From: Echinococcus granulosus
Taxonomy: Eukaryota; Platyhelminthes; Cestoda; Cyclophyllidea; Taeniidae
Length of the DNA stretch: 64,000 nt
NCBI RefSeq assembly: GCF_000524195.1
Contig: NW_020170387.1
Span: forward strand, 48,500-112,499
Direction of reading: 5' to 3'
The translations under genes and the position numbers were made by a program. Below the pieces are notes generated by a model. That model was not told where the DNA came from, ran no database searches, and saw only the letters and a list, made by a program, of their open reading frames with translations. This document shows positions 27,541 to 39,680 of this stretch, in pieces (within the stretch, counting starts at the first letter, position 1; each line of letters opens with the position of its first letter).

Positions 27541-27566
27541 TATATATGCATGTATGTATGTATGTA
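27541..27566. repeat. (TATG)n microsatellite
   Basis: Short run of TATG/TGTA units in intergenic DNA. Confidence 0.8.
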
Positions 27567-29283
27567 GACTTTTAATATCACGATGTAATAATGTGATTAT
27601 CATGGAAAATTTTGTTTCCAATACGTGCATCCGCGCACACATTTAGCTGAGCTCTTGCCATCCAGTGATGAGTCCCTCGCATCTGCCATAATGCCAAGTC
27701 ACCCTCCCATGTGCCGCTGCACGTGACAGATTTGAAGTTACATTCTGATGAACGCGCCGAGACCCCTGTGTCTATGAGACAGCGGAAACCGTGGCGCTGC
27801 CTTCTCCGAGTCAAGCCCATTCTGACTTCTCGACAAATTTGGTATTAAATTAACACCAAAGGCATCGAGTGTGAGCATTAAACAGACCTGTGGGGCATAA
27901 AAATTCGCATTTTTCGTAAAAAATTCCATGAGTTAAATCACAATGAAAAAGTCATTCTAAATTTTGTTTTCCATTCTCTGCTAGAGAACAGCGCATATGC
28001 TTGGTATTCAGTGTAACTTTTTGTAATGGCTTAGTTACATAGCCAGATAAGATTAGGCATGCAGACCGCAACTTTAGACATACCTTGAAGCAGAAACTAA
28101 CCCTTGCTTGATTCATATGAAAAGCTCTGGCGTTTGGCTTGAGTAATACGATTTGCTTAACTATATTGGGAATGATCCCACTTTTTCAAAATATCTAGTG
28201 TAGAACGGCTATTTCTGGATGGCTTTTTATGCACCTCAGATAAAAAAGGAAGAAATTAGGAATGCGACCGATCACATAGAAACGCTTCCTGCGCAACAGA
28301 TTTTCCGTCTCCTATTTTAGTCACTTCGCGTGACGAAATGCCTAAGGTACTGAGGCTTCTCTGGAAGCTAGAGCGAGAGAGTGGAGTTATTTCACTTTCC
28401 GTACAACAAATCCAGTGGCGAATTGCCAAAACCGACACGTATCTTTTTCCTCACCTCTTTAGTGGTCAAACGGAGTTGAGGCGTAAAACTAACTCCTCGA
28501 CGAGACACAATGATTGTCTGTGTAAGAAGTACTCCCAAACTCTAAAACCTCTCAGCTATCTACGTAATTTCCCGATTCAGGCTTGTCGACCGAACATGGA
28601 ATTGAAAGGGTGTCTATATTTAACTCAATTGTGCACCTACTTTGTGATTCACACGGAAAATCAAATATTAAGTTAGACAAGATTCTGTTTCCAAAGCTGG
28701 CCTGTTTATATGAGTGGACATGGCAAACTTTTAAGAGGGAATAATTTATGTGCCTTGTGAAAGGTGTTGGTGAATGTTTGGCGTGAAGGTGGATTAGGTT
28801 TTCTGACTGATTGACAGGTTTCACAACAAATTGCGCTCATCTAATTTTAAAAAAGAATGCCTAGTCAAGTTCCAACTTAACTCAGATCAAAAATGGATTC
28901 CCCTTGCTCGCCCCTCTTGACTGAGGGACGAACTATTGTATTTGCACGGGGGGTTTTTCAGCCCAGGAGGTTCTCAAATGCCACATAATTTTTGCCTTCT
29001 TGTGCGTCTAAGTGGAGCTGTCCCATCACCTTGTCATCAACTTAGACACCTTATTGGCGAATCAAGCGCCTCCCACTATGCCCAAACGACTACTATCAAT
29101 TAAAGAATAAGTAGATTTTGGGCGATGATCAAGAGGCTTCCTTCGTAAAACCCAAACGGCCATCAATAGCAACCCTTATTTATCTAAAAGATGTTACCTG
29201 ATTTGAGGTTTGCGGTCTTTCAAAGAGTGGTAGGCATTGCTGAAAACGTGTAGGCGTATAGAAGGCTTATCAGCTGTTAGTTG

Positions 29284-29309
29284 ACACACACACGCACACA
29301 CATACACAC
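29284..29309. repeat. (CA)n microsatellite
   Basis: Interrupted CA repeat about 0.7 kb upstream of the first coding exon of the SLC6 gene. Confidence 0.8.
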
Positions 29310-29889
29310 GAAGTACCAGAGCGTAACTTGTAGACAGATAAGTTCACGACCACGGGCTTTAGAAGGTGGACCTAAGGTTCTTCAGCAGTGTTTGACTACT
29401 CACTTTAAAATAACAATAAAGCTAAGATAACTTTTGGGGAGGGGTGGGTAACATGTGGCAAGATCAGACTTGAGTTAAATTGAACTAAGGCTTTTCAAGT
29501 AAATCACCAGTTACTAGTGCCCAGAAGCATCCTTATTAAACACCATTGAGTAAATGCAGCTCAATTTTTTACTCATACTGTCAGCTTCTACCAGACATAT
29601 ATTTTTAATGGAAATTTAGATAACCATTCGATAGCTACATGAGCTACATCGTTTAGATCTAATGTTTCACCCACAAAAACGCCCTATTTTGTTCACAACT
29701 TTCATCATTAAAAAGGTGAACGCTAAAAAGATTTGAGACTTTTTTGCTCAAAAGAAGCTTTTGAGCGCTGAATAAAGACTAGTTATTTTCTTCGTTCAGT
29801 TAGGTAAATAAAGTGCTATAAGGTAAGAATTAACACCACGGCGAAATACTACTTTTGAACAGATTGGTTAGCCAGGCGTGACGACCCAT

Positions 29890-30024
29890 GCTGCACCAAT
29901 CACCGCCCTCTAAGAGTGTGCATGCCGTGGTGCGTCCGTGCGCTCCCATCTGATTGATGAGTTAGTTGAACGACATGTACATATTATGGAGGAATTCTCC
30001 TGAGCGGCATCGCGCAAAAAAGAG
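29890..30024 (+). promoter_or_regulatory. Possible proximal promoter / 5' UTR of the SLC6 gene
   Basis: A CCAAT box (29896-29900) followed at once by a GC-rich accgccctc stretch lies about 125 bases upstream of the start codon, in a locally GC-richer segment. No TATA box is evident. A stop in frame (30001-30003) precedes the ATG, so the start at 30025 is the first possible one in this exon. A 5' UTR intron or trans-splicing cannot be excluded. Confidence 0.25.
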
Positions 30025-33000
30025 ATGGCTGAGAGAAAGTTGAAGATCAGAGAGAAAATCAGCCAGAACGAGCCAAAGCTGCCTGACGCAGTTATTCCAG
30101 AGGGCAACGACGACGACGTCGACCTTGATTTTCCCCCCTACAGTAATGGGGAATCGGCTGGTAACCCAAGGAAGAATGACTCTGAAGTAAGCTGACCCAA
30201 ATCCATCTTGCGTAAATGCATTTAAATGTTTAAATAGACACACGATCAGTGCAAATTTTACAGAAAAACTTAGGCATCCAATATCAAGCATTAAAGACCT
30301 ACCATCAGACAAACTTTTCGATGACCTTTACATGTTGAACTTTCCATACTTGTTTTGTGGCTTTTTCCCGTTCCATTTCTAATTTAACACATCATATGCT
30401 ACATTTTATGCTCTATGCTCTCAAATTTATTGTTGTGAAGTAGCACAGATTTTCATTAGTAGGCTTTTCTTATTTGAAGACAATAACTTAAGCACATTCA
30501 TTTCATGGCAATTATTCGCACCCATTCGCCTAAATTCACAGCCATTTGCCTACTTCTCATTACAGCACTCTGATTCTCCCATTTATGCTATGGTTTGCCA
30601 AGAGTTGCATATCAATAATTCTGTAGACACTTTAATCCTATTAAAAGTTGGACCAATTTTTGACTTACTGAAGGGTTGAAGGTAGTCGGTAATGAGACGG
30701 GCATGGCGAGTGAGTTAAGCCCGTAATGACGCGCAGTTTTTAATGCCGTAGTATCTGCACCGCAGCGGACTGTAATGAACACCCCACAAGCTAGTCGCAA
30801 TATATTGCCTCAAGGTAGCTTAAAAAGGCATCGTTGCTTTGCGTTGCGGTGATAGCTGGAAAGCGCAATCCAACGGGGCGTCGGAGTCTGTGATGCCGCT
30901 CCACTTGCCTAACACGGCTATCGCTTGTCTGTGAAATCTCCCCCTTGGATGGCAACAGGATTAGACGTGCTTTTGTGGAATGAGGATTTGAGGGTTGTAA
31001 GGCGCAGTGATCAACCTCCTCAGATCTCAGCGTTGCCGGGTTTAAGCAGCCTGCTTTTGGTTGATAGATTCTTATATGATAGTATTACAACGTAAAACGC
31101 GCAATTTTTTAGCCCTCTCATAAAATGAAGCCCTTCCAATTTTCGCCTTATACATTTGACTTGTTTCAAGTAGAAAGTCTTGTAATAAACATCGTCCTTT
31201 TTGTTTGTGCCTTATTTTGAAAGTATCAAATGGATATCTGCACTTATGCCACCATTACCAGCGTGTTGGCCTGACACGCTGATAACGTTATGGGCGCCAT
31301 TTTCATTGCCATCAGAGGTCAAGTCTAGGCTAAAACGTCACATGATTTCTTCCCCTTCTCACATAACCCAATTGCCGCATCAATACAGCAGCACCTTGGT
31401 GTCAGGGTGCCAACGGAGCTTTTGGAAAGCCAAAGCTCACGCATATATAAGTAGAATTAATTGCGAGTAATTTCATTTACATACAAGGCATTCATCAAAC
31501 CTCATTCGTACTCTCTGTCGCGTCTTAGTGGCTAGTCTTTGTTTGGTTTGGCAGGCCTACTTGATTTGATTGTATTTTTGGCTTAAAGTGGTGGGTGCAA
31601 AGATGGTCTAATTGGCACCTATTTGCAATTTTTGTGCATCTCCGACTCTTTTGTAGTGACAAGGTCACTTATCATCCAGACTTCGATGCCATCGTTTGTG
31701 TTGCACAGCTCCTTCAGCTGCCCTCACACCAAGCCTTACTACCACCTCCACCCTGACAAAACAAAATGCACTATTTCCACTATTTTCAAGTCAAATATCC
31801 ACATTGGCAGGCTTGAGCATGTAATATTCGTATTTTCCTTGGTAAACTGTTCCTCCTCCCGCCCTAGAACTAGCTTTCAAGTGAAAAATCATCTCTCAGT
31901 AAGTGCTTTCGATAACAAATGGTGTTTTAAGTTTATGGTTTTTGTGCTATCATAAGGTAAGGCTTGCGCACCAGAAAAATTTCCTCTGAAGTCGTGATAA
32001 ACCAAAGTAAGGTGGAAGAACGTGCTAATGATGTGCGGAAGAGCCGGGAGACGACTCACGTGCCCCAAAAGCCACGGCCCAGAGCCAAGTTGTAACCTCC
32101 GGGGACTAAAGTGCTCGCGTAGTTTGACATACAGTAAAACAAAACATCAAATTACGACATTTGCCAATTCCGTGTTGTGTCAGGTTGAGGTTCTAAATGC
32201 AATAGTAATGGTTTTCTCTATAAACGCTAAAAATCCCCTTCTACGGCTTCTTTTTCAGTATCGTTTAGGACATTAATTACAAAATCCAAATATGCTTTAA
32301 TATAAACGAGAAATGTTACGCTTGAACAATGCTGCCACAGTTCACCCCCATAAGAGGAAGGTAGTTTTTATTACTGACCTGTCTCACATGTGGATCTAGG
32401 CCGTAGTGTGTCTGTTCATGCTCGGATAATTGACACAACCGTGTGTTCATTCACCGTAATAACCGGAAGATGGAAAGGTCTTTAGACGAGCGCATAATAA
32501 CTACAATCAACTTTTGGTATCATGCCCTTCAAGTGAATGTTAATTCCGGACACACTCCACAAGTGTAAATGATCACCCTATTTCTTGTCAAAAATGCTCA
32601 AAATGCAATATTCATTGTCCTCCCATTACTGATACTCAGAAAAATTTTATTTCGCAACTTTGCTTGCTTCTTCTTTCTGCCTACACAAGCTGTCCGAAAG
32701 CCGCTTCAATGGGCGAAATCGTAGCTGCCTTCAATGAAGTTCCCTTTCCTCGACGTTTATAGAATTAGCGGTGGGCTACTTGCGACTCCGTTGGCGACAT
32801 TTCATGGTGTGTGATCCTTCCGTATGCTGGATCACAGAAAGAGGGAAAAAAGTTATTAAGGCTGCTACTGAAACAATTTCATGATCAAATAATGTAAGAA
32901 TAAACCTACCTTAAATTTACACAACATTTACTGTCTTTTCATCGTCTCAGCCAGCAAAGGTCATATCCTTCGCTTTGACAATTAATGATTTACTGAAAAT

Positions 33001-36000
33001 TTTTAACTGTTTATAGGAGATGTGAAGTTGGGTATTATGTCATTTTTATCTGCAAATAAATACAAAATTTTACCAGCACGCATTTTGACTTGGGTGATAT
33101 TCTTTACGTATGGGTTGATGTCTGCGCGTTACGTGAGCGTCAAAAGCAGTGCTCTGCCACCTCTCAACGTCAAGACGCTTGCTTATGAAAAAATGTGTCA
33201 TTCACACCCTCATAATTCGTCACTTTCTTTGAGGTCAAACAGTTCGATTACATATTGTTAAGTACTTGCCGCTCCCTCTTGCCATAGGGAAGTTTCGGCA
33301 AACTTGAGGGTCCTCTGGGAAGTATTGAGATTTGGCATCTTACCAAGTCGATCAGGATTCCAGCTAGTCATTGCAGTACCCTTTAGAGAATGACCAAAAT
33401 ACTGTGTATGAATTGTCACACACTTAACGTCTTATTTATTTATTTATTTTTTCACTTAGGATACTGATGTCGAAGCCAACGCCCAAAATCCCAATGAGCG
33501 GGGCGGCTGGGGCCTCAAAATTGAATTCATTCTCTCCTGTGTCGCCTTTGCTGTTGGCTTGGGCAATGTTTGGCGTTTTCCTTACCTCTGCTTCAAAAAT
33601 GGTGGAGGTAAGCATATTATTCTGCGCCAAATGTGGATGGCCTAAAGTGATTAATGTAAAGGGCTGTTCTCACAATATCCATTCAAAGCCCTTTTGCCAC
33701 CGGAAACACTGACACTCATTTACCTTTTTTTTGTAACTTAGGTGCTTTCTTGGTCCCCTATGTGATCATGCTTATTTGTCTGGGTCTTCCTATTTTTTTC
33801 CTGGAATTTGCTTTTGGACAGTTTGCCAGTCTGGGTCCCATCTCTATTTGGTCGATCAGTCCACTTTTTAAAGGTGAGCCGATATTCTGCATATTACTCA
33901 AGAAAGAAATCATGCTTAAATATCACATATCTTTTGCAAGGTGTCTTGTTATTTATTCACCATTAAGGGTTATAACGCATTAACTTAATACCAAATATTA
34001 CGTTAAGGTAAGAGCTGCACTTGTTTCACCCTAAGTTTTGCCGGCTGTTTCAGGAGTCGGCTACGCGATGACCACAGTGTCATGGTACATTTCACTCTAC
34101 TACAACGTCATCATTGCCACAGCGTTTTTCTACCTCTTCGCCTCCTTCAACAAACAATTACCCTGGTCTACTTGTGACAACTGGTGGAACAACAATTTTA
34201 CTTGCCAACCCATTGGTAAAACTCTCTTCCCGTCCTTCCACGCACTCATCTCAATCATTCATTCACTTATCCTCTCTTATTAGCTGTTTAATTGAGCAAT
34301 TCAAGCCTTCCTCCTGGACGAGACTTAAAATGTAGCATAACGTCTTGATCCGTTTTCTAGGCGCGCCTCCGAGTGATAATGCTACATCTCCAGCGGTGGA
34401 GTATTATAAGTAAGTGGATTGTACGCATCTCTAACATTCCTTAAGTAACTTAAAACAAGATACAACCCTCTTAAAATGTCCTTCACATCATACTCACTTT
34501 TCAGTNNNNNNNNNNNNNNNNNNNNNNNNNNNNNNNNNNNNNNNNNNNNNNNNNNNNNNNNNNNNNNNNNNNNNNNNNNNNNNNNNNNNNNNNNNNNNNN
34601 NNNNNAACTATGTGCTACAAAAATCAAGCGGTTTTGAGGATTTTGGCACTCCTGTGTGGCACATTACGCTTTGCCTGCTATTCTCTTGGATCGTTGTGGT
34701 TCTTAGCCTGATCAAGGGTGTTCAGTCACTTGGAAAGGTAGGTTTTCTGTCCACTTTCCCTTCGCATTGGCGCCCAATTGAGTACGTGAGAAACCTCAAT
34801 GCGTTTGCTACTTAGGTATCCTATTTCACTGCCATCTTCCCCTACATCATGCTCACAATTCTCCTGGTCCGAGCGGCTACTCTGGAAGGCTCGCTGGAGG
34901 GCGTAAAGTACTACGTAACTCCGGATTTTTCGCGGTTGAGTGACCCTACTGCATGGACTGATGCAGCAACGCAGATTATATTTTCTTTGAGCTGCTGCAA
35001 CGGTGGTCTAATTGCGATGTCAAGCTACAATAAGTTCAAGAACAACTGCTACAGGTTGGTCGCTCTCACCCCATTAAAATGCGCTCCAGTAGCTGAGATT
35101 AGTTAATTAATTCGATACGTTCTCGCATCTCATCCAGACAATTAGCTAATTTTACATCAAAGACCTTAAGTGAAAATTTCGTACCTCCAAACCGAAGCAA
35201 ATTTTGAACTTAAATAAAAGCTTATGCTTTTTTGTTTTTTCTTCAGAGACGCAGTTCTTGTGGCTACAATCAACTGTCTAACTTCCGTGTTTGCCGGCTT
35301 TGTGGTTTTTTCGACACTGGGCTTCATGGCTAATGCGAAGGGTGTCCCCGTAGCGGATGTCGTTGAATCTGGCAAGTGGTAGAGCGGCATTTATTATTTA
35401 ACATTTCTTCCCGATTTGGTCATTTCTAATTTCTTGGTAGATAATTTGGTGCTAGGAAAACTATGAGGCAATAAGGTCAGCGAAGGATTTTTAGGAAGCA
35501 ACAATATCACTGCTTTAAAAGGCTGGTCTGATTTTTAAATTACCAATCGGCTAATTTGAGTTCACAAAGTCCATTATGCTCGAAGGGGTTGCCACAATTC
35601 GGCTATTGGTTAGTAGCCAAGGTCAATCCTTCAACCATAAGGCCAATGAGAAGTGGGCGCATAAACGAATGCACTGCAAACCGGTTCCGTTGGATCTTTT
35701 TCCTTTATAAAGAGATTAAATATCAAAACTGGCAATATTATTGGCCGATTTTGAAGGGGTGCGGTCACCTTAACTTTGGTTTAGCCCCAAAACCAAGGAC
35801 CCAACGCAGAGCTCGCTAAAGATTACTTTGATTCACTTTTTGATGCCTCTGGACAATAGCAGATTTCGTTTATTAGATTTATATATTAGATTTCAGTAGT
35901 TTAATTGTTATTCTCTACTTTTGAGTTATATTACACTTTTTGAAAGACTTCGGTTACTTTTAGCCATATTTTCGAACTACTTTTATTATTATATTTGTAT

Positions 36001-38398
36001 CCTTCAGGGCCGGGGTTAGTCTTCATGGTGTACCCTGAAGCACTGAACCAGATGCCAGTTCCCGTCCTCTGGTCCATCCTCTTCTTCATTATGCTGGTTT
36101 CGCTTGGCTTAGGTAGCGAATTACCCTACGTCGAAACTGTGCTCTCCGCCTTTCAAGATGAACTGCGCCGATACAATTTGCTCACCACATGGAAATCGCA
36201 ATTTCTTTTTAGGTAGGCCAAACTATTTTGAGAGGTTTAAAAACACTACTTACAAATACTAGTGGGACCACTTTATTCGCCTCTGGCGTTGTTGAACAAG
36301 TTAATCCGAGGAGAAGCCACGAAAACGTCTGTGTTTTTAAAGGTTGAGATCACTGAACTTTTTTCCCCTTTTTAGAGTTGTTTTGTGCTCCATCAACTTC
36401 TTAATTACTCTGCCAATGGTGTGTCCTGCCGGTGTTTACCTTGTCAACTTGATGGACAATGTAATGTCAGGCTATCCCGTGCTGATCATCTGCCTGATGG
36501 AACTGATCGTCATATCCTACGTCTATGGTGAGTTTTGGCCTATCAGATGCACTTGCGCCGTCTTAGTAGGTGTATAAACTTCCTCTGTGGTTTCCTTAGG
36601 CATCAAGCAATTCATGCGAGATGTTAAACTGATGATTGATTCCAAACCTAATTGGTACTGGCGGATATGCTGGATGGGTATTTCACCACTCATGGTACTG
36701 GCACTGCTCATCTTCATGATTGTGGGTGGTAAACCATTCGGCCTGGGCAATTATATCTTCCCTACTGGAATTCAAGTGATGGGTCAGCTTATCGCTATTG
36801 TCCCAATTGTCATGATTGTCGGCTTTTTCGTCTACAAGTACTGCCGTGATGGCGGATGGATCGTAAGTAGATCCAAGCCTTTTCTTGGAACAATGTTCCA
36901 TATTTAACCTCTACTGTGCGCCGGTACTAGTACATTCATGGGATTTGCGTCTGTAAGGGCCTAAAGCTAGAAAATAGTGCCATGTAAATGGTTCCTATTT
37001 GGATTTGTTTGCATTTCCCTGTAGTATTTTGAAATAACGGTATGGTCCACAAACCCAAGGAGTTATCGGTAGACTCAAAGTAGTTTTATACGGCTCATTG
37101 ATATGGATTATTCAAAGAATCAGATTCATAGCAAAGGTTTAGTTATTTGGTGAACAGTAGCTGCGTCCACGGGAAAACAGTCCCATTCTTTTAACAGTTG
37201 AGGTGGATTGCTTGTTTTGTAGCTCTTACGCGAGTTTTCGAAGCCCGTAACGGACTGGGGTCCGGCAGAGGACGAGCACCGAACGGAGTTTCTTCAGGGC
37301 ATCTGCAAGCGTACCCTGGGCTACGTGCCCTCTGACTTGCGGATGCCTGGGGACGGCGATGGCGAGGGGGAGGAAGGCAAAGAAGGTGGGGCCAATCACC
37401 TCAACGTCTCCCAGGTGTGGAGTACTGGTGCCGGTGGAAGTACTACTGCCTTACGCACTGCCGCCTCCTGCCAGGCTCTCCACTCTCTCCTCAACGAGGG
37501 CGAGTTTTATCAGAGCAAGCTCAGCATCGCTGAGAAGATGGCTGAACTACATACTAAAGACCTTGTCAAACAGGGCGTTCCCATCGAACTTCTCGCTTCG
37601 ACCGATCGGGTGAGCTGCACGCGGTGTGGTTCAGATGCAGTACGACCGAATTTTTTCCCGAAGCCTTAGTCGGTTTTAAATGGTAAAAGACATGGAATTA
37701 AGTGACACATGCGGTGCTCTCCATTGTTACAATCTAAGAGGTCGTAGCACATTCACTTTTGTAAAAATTATACACCAGTTCGCGCTTCCAGGTGACCATT
37801 AGACAAAATATTATGAGCAGTTGTTTCAGCAATTTAAGATTTGGAGGTTGAATATGATGGTAAAATCATATTAAGACGAGTTTAATGAATCTGAAGAGAC
37901 TAAGAACATCCTATTCATTTTTTTGTAAAACTGTTCCACTTCCTACTCGGATTATTTCTGGTTTTGTACAACGGATGGAAGTGTCATAGCTGCAAATGTC
38001 TCACCTTGGTCGTTATTTTGCTGGGAATATTGTTTTTTGCCTCGTTTTTAGGTACCAACGCCAGGCTTTTCATGGCTTTTTTGAACTTAAGATAATTTTA
38101 AGGGAATATCATCTTAGGTTACGAGCGTTTATGCTGTAATTGGAAGTAGGGTTGCTAAAAATGATGGCCTAATTTGTACCGGTGTTACTTGATAGACTAA
38201 TTTATTTAGTTAAAACTGCTGACAAACTCGGTTGAGGAGTTGCGAGAGCATGACGAACAGGATGGAGAGAGCGAGGGTTCCGATGCCGAGGACAAGGGCG
38301 AGGACGTGCCGGAAGGAGAGAAAAAACCCTCTAAAATGTCCCACCTTCTGCGGCGGATACAACGCAAGTCTAGCAGCGGTGACAACGACTTGCAATGA
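30025..38398 (+). CDS. SLC6-family sodium/chloride-dependent symporter, amino-acid type
   Basis: Thirteen coding exons: 30025-30186, 33460-33607, 33742-33873, 34054-34215, 34361-34409, 34505-34737 (holds the N gap), 34816-35054, 35247-35371, 36008-36212, 36376-36527, 36600-36862, 37223-37609, 38210-38398. About 781 residues. The family has 12 membrane helices and couples uptake of amino acids or transmitters to Na+ and Cl-. TM1 has [12 protein letters not shown] (87-98) then KNGGG. Gly at 87, where monoamine carriers have Asp, points to an amino-acid-type substrate. The second outer loop keeps the Cys pair and an NFT glycosylation site. TM6 reads [10 protein letters not shown] (319-328), the helix-break region, followed by [12 protein letters not shown]. 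Oddities: Phe131 in GQF instead of Tyr, Gly419 instead of the Na2 Asp in TM8, a GC-AG intron, and a long acidic, Gly-rich C-terminal tail. The substrate cannot be named. Confidence 0.95.
32050..32160 (+). repeat. Weak dispersed repeat, copy A
   Basis: Shares a gccacgg segment and an aagtgc..gcgtagtt segment, followed by a CAT.CA.T.AAA pattern, with 39570-39680 in the same orientation. The spacing between segments differs, so this is an old, indel-rich repeat or a coincidence. Confidence 0.3.
33431..33452. repeat. (TTTA)n tract at an intron end
   Basis: About four TTTA units form the pyrimidine-rich tract before the 3' splice site of SLC6 exon 2. A length polymorphism here could affect splicing. 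Confidence 0.6.
34506..34605. other. Assembly gap (100 N) inside an SLC6 exon
   Basis: The gap begins one base after a good 3' splice site (ttttcag, AG at 34503-34504) and ends just before codons for NYVLQKSSG. The preceding exon ends in EYY plus two bases. Joining directly across the Ns keeps the frame and gives the spacing usual between the E-aromatic-aromatic and VL motifs of SLC6 proteins. So little or no coding sequence seems to be missing. Confidence 0.9.
35372..36007 (+). other. SLC6 intron 8 with a GC donor
   Basis: The 5' splice site reads tctg|gcaagt and the 3' site ccttcag|ggcc. Only this GC donor keeps the frame across the conserved ESGPGLVF junction; the nearby gtgg would shift it. 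gcaagt is the usual sequence of GC-AG introns. Confidence 0.8.
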
Positions 38399-39039
38399 TG
38401 CTGACTTGTCTTTCCGAAATGCAAGCTTCACTGTCACCAAGAAAGTATCTCATTGTACTAAAATATCCCTACCTCACTTCCTCTCCCCTTCACTCAAGAA
38501 ATCATTTCTGCCAATTAATCTCATCGCCACCACCTGCTCCAATTTGAACTATTCTACCAGTGTTATGGCACATGGTAGAGAATTTCCTCAAAGTGTGCAA
38601 ACTATATCCATCTGGACTGCTGACTTACCGTCTGCACACCGTTTTGAAATTTTGCAATTTCTGAATTGCATCCGCATTAAAGTCGTAGTTATGTTTTAAT
38701 CAAGTGCCCTGGAACTATTTATTTAAATTAACGAGGTGGGGGGGCATTGCACGTCTGCAACTTCTCAATCCTTCTGTTAGATTATTACAAATTTCTCTCC
38801 CCATCAGCATGCCTCACTTCAACCTCGGGATCAACTTCGGACGTTGCATCAACAACATGGTAATGACAGGGATGGTTACAGAATGAAATATTGCCCATTT
38901 TCAGTGAAATCCCATCAAACCTAACCGCACTAAACAGGATTTCCGAAGTCGTTTGATTTTTCGTTCACTTGTATACTCACCTACGCAGGCACCTTAGCTG
39001 AATGGAACCCAGATGGTCAGGTGTGCGGCACTGAGATTG

Positions 39040-39045
39040 AATAAA
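39040..39045 (+). terminator. Possible poly(A) signal of the SLC6 gene
   Basis: AATAAA about 640 bases downstream of the stop codon. It is a plausible hexamer, but such motifs are common in AT-rich DNA. Confidence 0.3.
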
Positions 39046-39569
39046 AGTAGCAAGGAGGACTAGATACGAAATAGTGGCACTGTGCGCTATCCTAGACCGT
39101 ATTTTTGCTGAATGACTACTTTTAAACCAGTGTTTACATAGTCTTGAGAATTATGAAGCCACCGCATTTGCCTTCCCTAATGCAGTCCGAATGCAACGGA
39201 CTTGCTAAGTTGCATCAGTGACTTTGGGATCAAATGCCTTTTTCTACCCAATAAAGTCCAATGGTAGGGGTTTCGGGTTGGCAGGTGGTTTTTAAGACAC
39301 CAAATACGTCGAGATGGTTAACATAGGAGGCTGACCAGAAAAAACGCCGGAGACGACACTCAAATGAAGAGGAGTACTGTGTAATGCCTTAATACTTTAC
39401 ATGGCTAACCGCGTGCTTAGCGATGAAAGCAGCTTAGTCGAGCAGCTGCGCATCTGCTCTGCAGCGTGGCCTCTGGATCACACTAGTCGCCTCACAACAC
39501 ATCCACACTTTAATAGCACATAATCTTCCGCTTTGCCTTGACTTATCACAAACCCAGGGAAGAGTCAGG

Positions 39570-39680
39570 GTGTTTAGTCACCAGCCACGGAGACCCAAGT
39601 GCCTGCGTAGTTCAGCATGCAATTAAAAGAGTGTTAAGCAAATAGTATACCCCACCATTTTAGGAAATACACGATGAGCT
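39570..39680 (+). repeat. Weak dispersed repeat, copy B
   Basis: Partner of 32050-32160; see the shared gccacgg and gcgtagtt segments. Confidence 0.3.

Larger units (their letters stand above)
22801..29890. other. Intergenic DNA, no supported gene
   Basis: Only short, unrecognised open frames occur, the largest being a 130-codon + frame at 25916-26308 and a 112-codon + frame at 28338-28676. Neither shows a domain, signal peptide or splice context that would support a gene. Microsatellites occur at 27541-27566 and 29284-29309. Confidence 0.45.
30187..33459 (+). other. SLC6 intron 1 (3.3 kb)
   Basis: Starts gtaagc and ends cttag after a TTTA-repeat pyrimidine tract. It joins exon 1 in phase 0 to exon 2, whose frame has a stop immediately upstream of the splice site, so an upstream exon is required. 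Exon 1 gives an acidic, hydrophilic 54-residue N-terminus, as expected for SLC6. Open frames inside the intron are unremarkable. A segment near 32.05-32.16 kb resembles one at 39.57-39.68 kb. Confidence 0.75.

Noticed and set aside
27578..27820. Minus-strand frame with CLIDTG, like a retroviral-type protease active site
   Set aside because: The match is six residues; the rest shows no protease features and no retroelement sequence adjoins it.
31623..31955. 110-codon frame inside SLC6 intron 1
   Set aside because: Has no SLC6 similarity, and exon 1 joins exon 2 in phase without it.
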